64,000 nucleotides of DNA, from the NCBI RefSeq assembly GCF_037975245.1, contig NC_092563.1:10381001-10445000 (forward strand), in the 5' to 3' direction. Below, one piece after another: positions 58,801 to 64,000 of the stretch. Origin of the DNA: Apostichopus japonicus (lineage: Eukaryota > Echinodermata > Holothuroidea > Aspidochirotida > Stichopodidae). The stretch's first letter is position 1, and each line of letters opens with the position of its first letter. The translations under genes were made by a program, and so were the position numbers. Below the pieces are notes generated by a model, which made no database searches, had not been told where the DNA came from, and worked only from the letters and a program-made list of their open reading frames with translations.

Positions 58801-59920
58801 ATTTTGTGTCAAATGTCATCCTCAGAAGATATTTCAACAAATATCAGGATATTACTATAAGGATTTATATATCTCCTAGCACAGACACTACTGTATAATA
58901 CTGCAATTTGTTTTATCCTTCTCATCAGAAATTCAGAATAGTTAAAAATATACAACTTGACCTACCTCCAGACCAAGCTTTTTACAAAGGCCTTGAAACT
59001 GGCCTGTCTTCCAATAGCTTTGTTGCAAGACCACATAAATATGGGTCTTCTCCTGGAGTGATGGTGTTGCAATTATTCTTCCATCCAAGAAGATTAGTTC
59101 CCTGATAAGAAACATAAAAACAAGAAACAACACTTAGTTTCACTAGTTGTTATAAACAATGTGTAATGTTTACAATCAACAAGAAAATAAACTTCCTTAC
59201 TCTTCTTTACCAAGCTGATTTAAAATAATTTCCCAACCGATAACCTGTGCTTACCATTAGATTATCCCAACAGGAAATGTGGTCCTCTGAAGCTGAAAAA
59301 TTGCACACCATTGCAGTTTACTATAATACTAATACCTCTACTGTACTTCAGTAACGTATACTTTTCTCTCATTTGACACTACAGCTGCTCTGATGACATC
59401 CCATTTATTTTGGGAAATTTACACACTAGAATGAGAATGAGATTACTACACTTATTCAATGTTTGATTTTGGATAATGTTTAAAATGTTTACAGAATTAA
59501 ATAAAGAGCTGCTACTATCTGTACCAGTAAATAAAAAGCAAATGTTCATCAATAGCAAAAGTTATGTTTGTTTTCATCTTCTTGGAATAGTGGCATATAA
59601 TCAAATGTTTGTATGTGATTCTCAGGTTTATGTACAGTACTTTGTTCCAGAAAAACACATGCATGTAGATTTTTACAGCTAGACATCACTCACTGTGCTC
59701 ATTTTATAAGTTCATACACTGGTGATAAGTTTCACCTCTTAATATAAAAAATAACTCTAGCCAATTATCTCTCACAAACCTGCATTTGATGATCTGAGGT
59801 TGCACCTTAAATGTTGTAGGAGTTTCTTGGTTGTTGCTAATTGCCAATTTTACTACCACTGTGCAGAGATCTTGGAGATGTGGAGTTTTGGCAAAGTAAA
59901 GTGAAGACTTCATCATTGGA
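46730..59920 (-). CDS. C18orf63: C18orf63 homologue (DUF4708-type), 11 exons, 665 residues
   Basis: Joining the exons listed below gives a complete 665-codon frame plus stop with all phases consistent. It aligns along its length with vertebrate C18orf63 as I remember it (about 685 residues): the opening MMKSSLYFAKTPHLQDLC, then CRELIFLDG, AKLAPQWNKVG, INGRDFLS, NLDLNVTEAEICLAL, SHVLPSMKKGKV, YGYRLPEEEDD, MIGNNVFTYPS, and IIPTFKSR in the disordered Ser-rich C-terminal half. The last about 45 residues form a SAP-like helix pair. The vertebrate protein has no established biochemical function that I can name, so I infer none here. The start ATG at 59,914-59,916 matches the family N-terminus and sits 4 nt into its exon, so a noncoding 5' exon must lie upstream (not located). 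Confidence 0.88.
47793..47891 (-). CDS. C18orf63: C18orf63 homologue, exon 10
   Basis: 99 nt, phase 0-0. VKSASHKPAIVSKKQRLSP, then INNQHIELLAISNQ. The basic patch SKKQRLSP could be a nuclear localisation signal. Confidence 0.78.
48180..48985. repeat. Degenerate tandem repeat of about 160 bp, about 4 copies
   Basis: TTTGACCTCAAATGACC, CCTCCACCAATTT and CAAGGTTTTCACC-like blocks recur near 48,190, 48,350, 48,780 and 48,905. The second copy is split by about 270 bp of other sequence. It lies in the intron between exons 9 and 10 of the minus-strand gene. Confidence 0.6.
49172..49957 (-). CDS. C18orf63: C18orf63 homologue, exon 9 (large low-complexity exon)
   Basis: 786 nt, phase 0-0; acceptor TTGCTAG, donor GTATGT. 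Ser/Thr/Gln-rich, probably disordered: VHLLSDSITPQQSTRW to ASRTKRKLQ. Contains RIIPTFKSRKSVLP, which corresponds to the short FVPVFKNR-type motif of the vertebrate protein. Confidence 0.85.
49958..51217 (-). other. 1.26-kb intron
   Basis: AT-rich; no repeat or exon recognised. Confidence 0.5.
51218..51401 (-). CDS. C18orf63: C18orf63 homologue, exon 8
   Basis: 184 nt, enters in phase 2 and leaves in phase 0. YPSLCVRRSEPCVIPRIS, then FLRDVKSKISSVCGLP. The acceptor TTTAAAG at 51,402 was chosen because it restores TYPSLCVRRSEP, aligned with TYPLSCIRSQP of the vertebrate protein. A later AAG would drop seven residues of this match. Confidence 0.82.
51402..51997 (-). other. U12-type (minor spliceosome) intron
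   Basis: The minus-strand intron begins GTATCCTTTA, a perfect match to the U12 donor RTATCCTTT. It contains TTCCTTGAT (51,419-51,427), a match to the branch site TTCCTTRAY, with the branch A 18 nt before the acceptor AG. There is no polypyrimidine tract at the 3' end. Confidence 0.82.
51998..52080 (-). CDS. C18orf63: C18orf63 homologue, exon 7
   Basis: 83 nt, phase 0 in, phase 2 out. YGYRLPEEEDDMFYFNVHF, then PMIGNNVFT. Confidence 0.85.
53259..53577. mobile_element. 319-bp hAT-like MITE
   Basis: Terminal inverted repeats CAGGCGCGTAGCGAGG and (right end, reversed) CAGGCGCATAGCCAAGG are flanked by a perfect 8-bp target duplication ATCAAATA (53,251-53,258 and 53,578-53,585). 8-bp duplications and CAG-starting ends fit the hAT superfamily. 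No transposase is present; G/C-runs lie near the right end. It is inserted in an intron of the minus-strand gene. Confidence 0.85.
53708..53804 (-). CDS. C18orf63: C18orf63 homologue, exon 6
   Basis: 97 nt, enters in phase 2, leaves in phase 0 with GTAAGT. MKKGKVISVTHSIPLSSPF, then KRYKEMRRYWKNA. Joined to exon 5 it gives VLPSMKKGKV. Confidence 0.85.
54369..54478 (-). CDS. C18orf63: C18orf63 homologue, exon 5
   Basis: 110 nt, phase 0 in, phase 2 out. LCSLNICESVLAQFQTNRL, then EFAIQEKWSHVLP. Confidence 0.83.
54479..55762 (-). other. 1.28-kb intron
   Basis: AT-rich sequence; no exon or repeat recognised. Confidence 0.5.
55763..55839 (-). CDS. C18orf63: C18orf63 homologue, exon 4
   Basis: 77 nt, phase 1 in, phase 0 out with donor GTTAGT. 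LDLNVTEAEICLALKGFG, then VYLPEPS. Confidence 0.85.
55840..57726 (-). other. 1.9-kb intron
   Basis: A 112-codon open stretch on the + strand (56,939-57,277) shows no recognisable domain. Nothing else seen. Confidence 0.5.
57727..57880 (-). CDS. C18orf63: C18orf63 homologue, exon 3
   Basis: 154 nt, phase 0 in, phase 1 out with GTAAGT. FMKPVRVISSVFQSCFTYT, then AKLAPQWNKVGEFYINGRDF: the best conserved stretch of the family. Confidence 0.88.
57881..58965 (-). other. 1.1-kb intron
   Basis: AT-rich; no exon or repeat recognised. Confidence 0.5.
58966..59101 (-). CDS. C18orf63: C18orf63 homologue, exon 2
   Basis: 136 nt, phase 2 in, phase 0 out with GTAGGT. ELIFLDGRIIATPSLQEKT, then HIYVVLQQSYWKTGQF. 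Confidence 0.85.
59780..59920 (-). CDS. C18orf63: C18orf63 homologue, first coding exon
   Basis: Acceptor TTTTCAG, then TCCA and two ATG codons (59,914-59,916 and 59,911-59,913). MMKSSLYFAKTPHLQDLCT to QPQIIKC, donor GTTTGT, phase 2 out. The acceptor just before ATG implies an upstream noncoding exon. Confidence 0.82.
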
Positions 59921-60980
59921 CTGAAAACAGAAGTTTAAGCATTTCAAATAAATTCATATTTTTTTAACTTAGAGATTACTTGATTGTCCAGTCTTACAGA
60001 AAACTAGGCTGGGCCTAATGACTCGAGAATGTTACTAGGCCTAGGCCCTAGTTGTGTTTTGTGATTTTATTTTCTATGTTAGGGGCAAAACAAAGCTTTA
60101 GAAAGAGGCAATATTTGTAACAAATCAATGCTAGAGCTAACTTGTTGCATAGATAAATTTAGCTTTCATGGAATGCTACTTCATAATCATAGTGCAAATA
60201 TACCATCATCTGAAAATGGTAGGCCTAACGTTAGGCCTAGCCTAGGCCCAATGTCTTTAAATTTCATTGGCACTTCATTGATCCAAAACTCAATTACTAA
60301 GCTAAGTGTTAGTGCCAGGTCCGGTCTAACCACGGTGTTGAGAGACATCCGGCAGTAACATTCAAAGGTTATGCCTACCGTACCTGTAACTTAATTGTAA
60401 GGCCTATTGCATTGCGATAAAAATGTTGATAAAAATGTTGATTCCTCTATGCGAACCGGCGAGTCTGTGAACACCACAGTCAAATGAGCCGCACATTCAG
60501 CCGCGCATTCAGGAACTGGTAAAATACGTAAGCCACAGAAGGGTGTGTTGAAGTGAACGAATAATTGGACAGTGCTGTTGTAGGGGAAGCGTGGAATTTT
60601 AACTACGGTAGCCTTTTGTGGCCAAAATGATTGTTCAAATAATGAAAACGACTCTCAACCATTGATAGAAAGAAAAAGTCGAAATCAAACAACAGAGCAG
60701 TGAACAACAATTCAGGGCATTATGCAGCCCATAAATGTCATAGACAAGGGATCTTTCATTTACCTTTTTTCTTAGTTCAAGTATTCTTGTAAAATATTTT
60801 CACTTTGTCACTACACTGAACTGACAACCGAGTTTAGTAACATATTAATCTTTCTCAATTTCTCCGCTTTTCAGTTTGACTAAGGTCGGATGCCTATGGA
60901 TAATGCCGAAAATTCAAGAACCGCTCTTCAGAGATGTCTTTGGGGTACCATATTCGCGAATTGATGGAACTACATGAACA
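59921..60980 (-). promoter_or_regulatory. Presumed promoter/5' UTR region of the C18orf63 homologue
   Basis: The noncoding first exon should lie here; one possible donor is GTTACAG-GTACGG on the minus strand near 60,385. The region has several TAGGCCTA motifs, including a perfect 20-bp palindrome TAGGCCTAACGTTAGGCCTA at 60,220-60,239, and a modest rise in CpG around 60,450-60,520. The exact transcription start cannot be seen. Confidence 0.35.
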
Positions 60981-63900
60981 GGTGGAATGCGATAAAAGAG
61001 GGCCTCACACTAGGAGTAACAGCTCTCCAAAGATAAACAATGTAAATGCTCAACACAGTTTACACCGTTACCGGTATAAAGACTAACTTTTTCATAACGA
61101 GTGTGCGGCTGAGTCTATAAAAATGTTTTGCCTCATACAATCTTTCTCAAACTTTTACCATATGTTTAACAATTTATTAGCTACGTTTCCATGAAAAAAC
61201 TGGAGTGGTCCGGTCCTCACACTAGGAGTAATAGACCCCCAAAGTTACTCAATCTTATCATGTTCAACACAGTTTACTCCGTTACCGGTATAAACATTAA
61301 ATTTTCTTAAACACGAATGTGCGGCTGAGTCTATAAAAATGTTTTGCCTCATACAATCTTTTCAAACTTTTACCATATGTTTAACAATTTATTAGCTACG
61401 TTCCCATGAAAAAACTGGAGTGGTCCGGTCTTCACACTAGGAGTAATAGACCCCCAAAGTTACTCAATCTTATCATGTTCAACACAGTTTACTCCGTTAC
61501 CGGTATAAACATTAAATTTTCTTCAAAACGAATGTGCGGCTGAGTCTATAAAAATGTTTTGCCTCATACAATCTTTTTCAAACTTTCTACAGTTGTTTAA
61601 CTACTCATTAGCTATGTTCCCATGAAAAAACTGGAGTGGTCCGGTCCTCACACTAGGAGTAATAGACCCGCAAAGTTACTCAATCTTACCATGTTCAACA
61701 CAGTTTACACCGTTACCGGTATAAACATTAAATTTCTTCAAAACGAATGTGCGGCTGAGTCTATAAAAATGTTTTGCCTCATACAATCTTTTTCAAACTT
61801 TCTACAGTTGTTTAACTACTCATTAGCTATGTTCCCATGAAAAACTGGAGTGGTCCGGTCTTCACACTAGGAGTAATAGACCCCCAAAGTTACTCTATCT
61901 TATCATGTTCAACACAGTTTACTCCGTTACCGGTATAAACATTAAATTTTCTTCAAAACGAATGTGCGGCTGAGTCTATAAAAATGTTTTGCCTCATACA
62001 ATCTTTTTCAAACTTTCTACAGTTGTTTAACTACTCATTAGCTATGTTCCCATGAAAAAACTGGAGTAGTCCGGTCTTCACACTAGGGGTAATAGACCCC
62101 CAAAGTTACTCTATCTTATCATGTTCAACACAGTTTACTCCGTTACCGGTATAAACATTAAATTTTCTTCAAAACGAATGTGCGGCTGAGTCTATAAAAA
62201 TGTTTTGCCTCATACAATCTTTTTCAAACTTTCTACAGTTGTTTAACTACTCATTAGCTATGTTCCCATGAAAAAACTGGAGTGGTCCGGTCCTCACACT
62301 AGGAGTAATAGACCCCCAAAGTTACTCTATCTTATCATGTTCAACACAGTTTACTCCGTTACCGGTATAAACATTAAATTTTCTTCAAAACGAATGTGCG
62401 GCTGAGTCTATAAAAATGTTTTGCCTCATACAATCTTTTTCAAACTTTCTACAGTTGTTTAACTACTCATTAGCTATGTTCCCATGAAAAAACTGGAGTG
62501 GTCCGGTCCTCACACTAGGAGTAATAGACCCCCAAAGTTACTCAATCTTACCATGTTCAACACAGTTTACACCGTTACCGGTATAAACATTAAATTTCTT
62601 CAAAACGAATGTGCGGCTGAGTCTATAAAAATGTTTTGCCTCATACAGTCTTTCTCAAACTTTTACCATATGTTTAACAATTTATTAGCTACGTTTCCAT
62701 GAAAAAACTGGAGTGGTCCGGTCCTCACACTAGGAGTAATAGACCCCCAAAGTTACTCAATCTTATCATGTTCAACACAGTTTACTCCGTTACCGGTATA
62801 AACATTAAATTTTCTTCAAAACGAATGTGCGGCTGAGTCTATAAAAATGTTTTGCCTCATACAATCTTTTTCAAACTTTCTACAGTTGTTTAACTACTCA
62901 TTAGCTATGTTCCCATGAAAAAACTGGAGTGGTCCGGTCCTCACACTAGGAGTAATAGACCCCCAAAGTTACTCAATCTTACCATGTTCAACACAGTTTA
63001 CACCGTTACCGGTATAAACATTAAATTTCTTCAAAACGAATGTGCGGCTGAGTCTATAAAAATGTTTTGCCTCATACAATCTTTCTCAAACTTTTACCAT
63101 ATGTTTAACAATTTATTAGCTACGTTCCCATGAAAAAACTGGAGTGGTCCGGTCCTCACACTAGGAGTAATAGACCCCCAAAGTTACTCAATCTTATCAT
63201 GTTCAACACAGTTTACTCCGTTACCGGTATAAACATTAAATTTTCTTCAAAACGAATGTGCGGCTGAGTCTATAAAAATGTTTTGCCTCATACAATCTTT
63301 TTCAAACTTTCTACAGTTGTTTAACTACTCATTAGCTATGTTCCCATGAAAAAACTGGAGTGGTCCGGTCCTCACACTAGGTGTAATAGACCCCCAAAGT
63401 TACTCAATCTTACCATGTTCAACACAGTTTACACCGTTACCGGTATAAACATTAAATTTCTTCAAAACGAATGTGCGGCTGAGTCTATAAAAATGTTTTG
63501 CCTCATACAATCTTTCTCAAACTTTCTACAGTTGTTTAACTACTCATTAGCTATGTTCCCATGAAAAAAACTGGAGTGGTCCGGTCTTCACACTAGGAGT
63601 AATAGACCCCCAAAGTTACTCTATCTTATCATGTTCAACACAGTTTACTCCGTTACCGGTATAAACATTAAATTTTCTTCAAAACGAATGTGCGGCTGAG
63701 TCTATAAAAATGTTTTGCCTCATACAATCTTTCTCAAACTTTCTACAGTTGTTTAACTACTCATTAGCTATGTTCCCATGAAAAAACTGGAGTGGTCCGG
63801 TCTTCACACAAGGGGTAATAGACCCCCAAAGTTACTCTATCTTATCATGTTCAACACAGTTTACTCCGTTACCGGTATAAACATTAAATTTTCTTCAAAA

Positions 63901-64000
63901 CGAATGTGCGGCTGAGTCTATAAAAATGTTTTGCCTCATACAATCTTTTTCAAACTTTCTACAGTTGTTTAACTACTCATTAGCTATGTTCCCATGAAAA
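60981..64000. repeat. Satellite array, about 215-bp monomer, about 14 copies, runs off the window
   Basis: CTGGAGTGGTCCGGTC recurs every 214-216 bp (61,201, 61,416, 61,632, 61,846, 62,062, 62,278, 62,494, and so on). The first monomer (60,981-61,200) is diverged, as expected at an array edge. Each unit contains the palindrome TACCGGTA. The 72-codon open frames inside are a by-product of the repeat. Confidence 0.95.

Noticed and set aside
61622-63564. Four near-identical 72-codon frames beginning MKKLEWSGPHTRSNRP
   Set aside because: One per satellite unit of a given type; other monomers break the frame, so this is repeat periodicity and not a gene family.

Overview
The window is animal (metazoan) nuclear DNA. 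It is AT-rich, with small phase-matched exons bounded by GT-AG introns, long tandem arrays inside introns, and no bacterial or viral gene organisation. The long string of hyalin (HYR) modules, together with a TAGGCCTA-rich upstream region, points to a marine invertebrate deuterostome, most likely an echinoderm. The species cannot be told from the sequence alone.

Positions 1-46,530 (+ strand) hold the 3' part of one very large gene; its 5' end lies before the window. I can place 58 coding exons, about 13.1 kb of coding sequence or about 4,370 residues. In order they encode one EGF-like module, one CUB domain, 34 HYR modules, 10 EGF-like modules, 9 more HYR modules, a short cysteine-rich exon with an RRRR furin-type site, one EGF, and a final exon with a single transmembrane helix, a tail of about 20 residues and the stop at 46,000-46,002. 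Every internal exon starts and ends in phase 1, and most HYR exons are exactly 252 nt. The product looks like a type I membrane or furin-processed extracellular adhesive protein related to the HYR/EGF matrix proteins of echinoderms. Within it, a four-exon unit of about 3.1 kb (HYR18-21 pattern) is present three times in tandem plus one extra exon (22,340-32,430). Three unrelated tandem arrays sit in its introns: a 96-bp unit (11,600-14,630), a 31-bp unit (16,755-17,772) and a 65-bp unit (19,434-20,457).

Positions 46,730-59,920 (- strand) hold a second gene, convergent with the first. Eleven exons rebuild a 665-residue protein that aligns, exon after exon, with vertebrate C18orf63 (about 685 residues; a DUF4708-type protein of unknown function). 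One of its introns (51,402-51,997) has the hallmarks of a minor-spliceosome (U12-type) intron. Another intron carries a 319-bp hAT-like MITE with a perfect 8-bp target duplication.

Positions about 60,980-64,000 are a satellite array of roughly 215-bp monomers (about 14 copies) that runs off the window end, partly organised as a 431-bp dimer. Between it and the second gene lies the presumed promoter/5' UTR region of the C18orf63-like gene.

The two genes show no functional link. They are tail-to-tail, with 727 bp between stop codons and possibly overlapping 3' UTRs.
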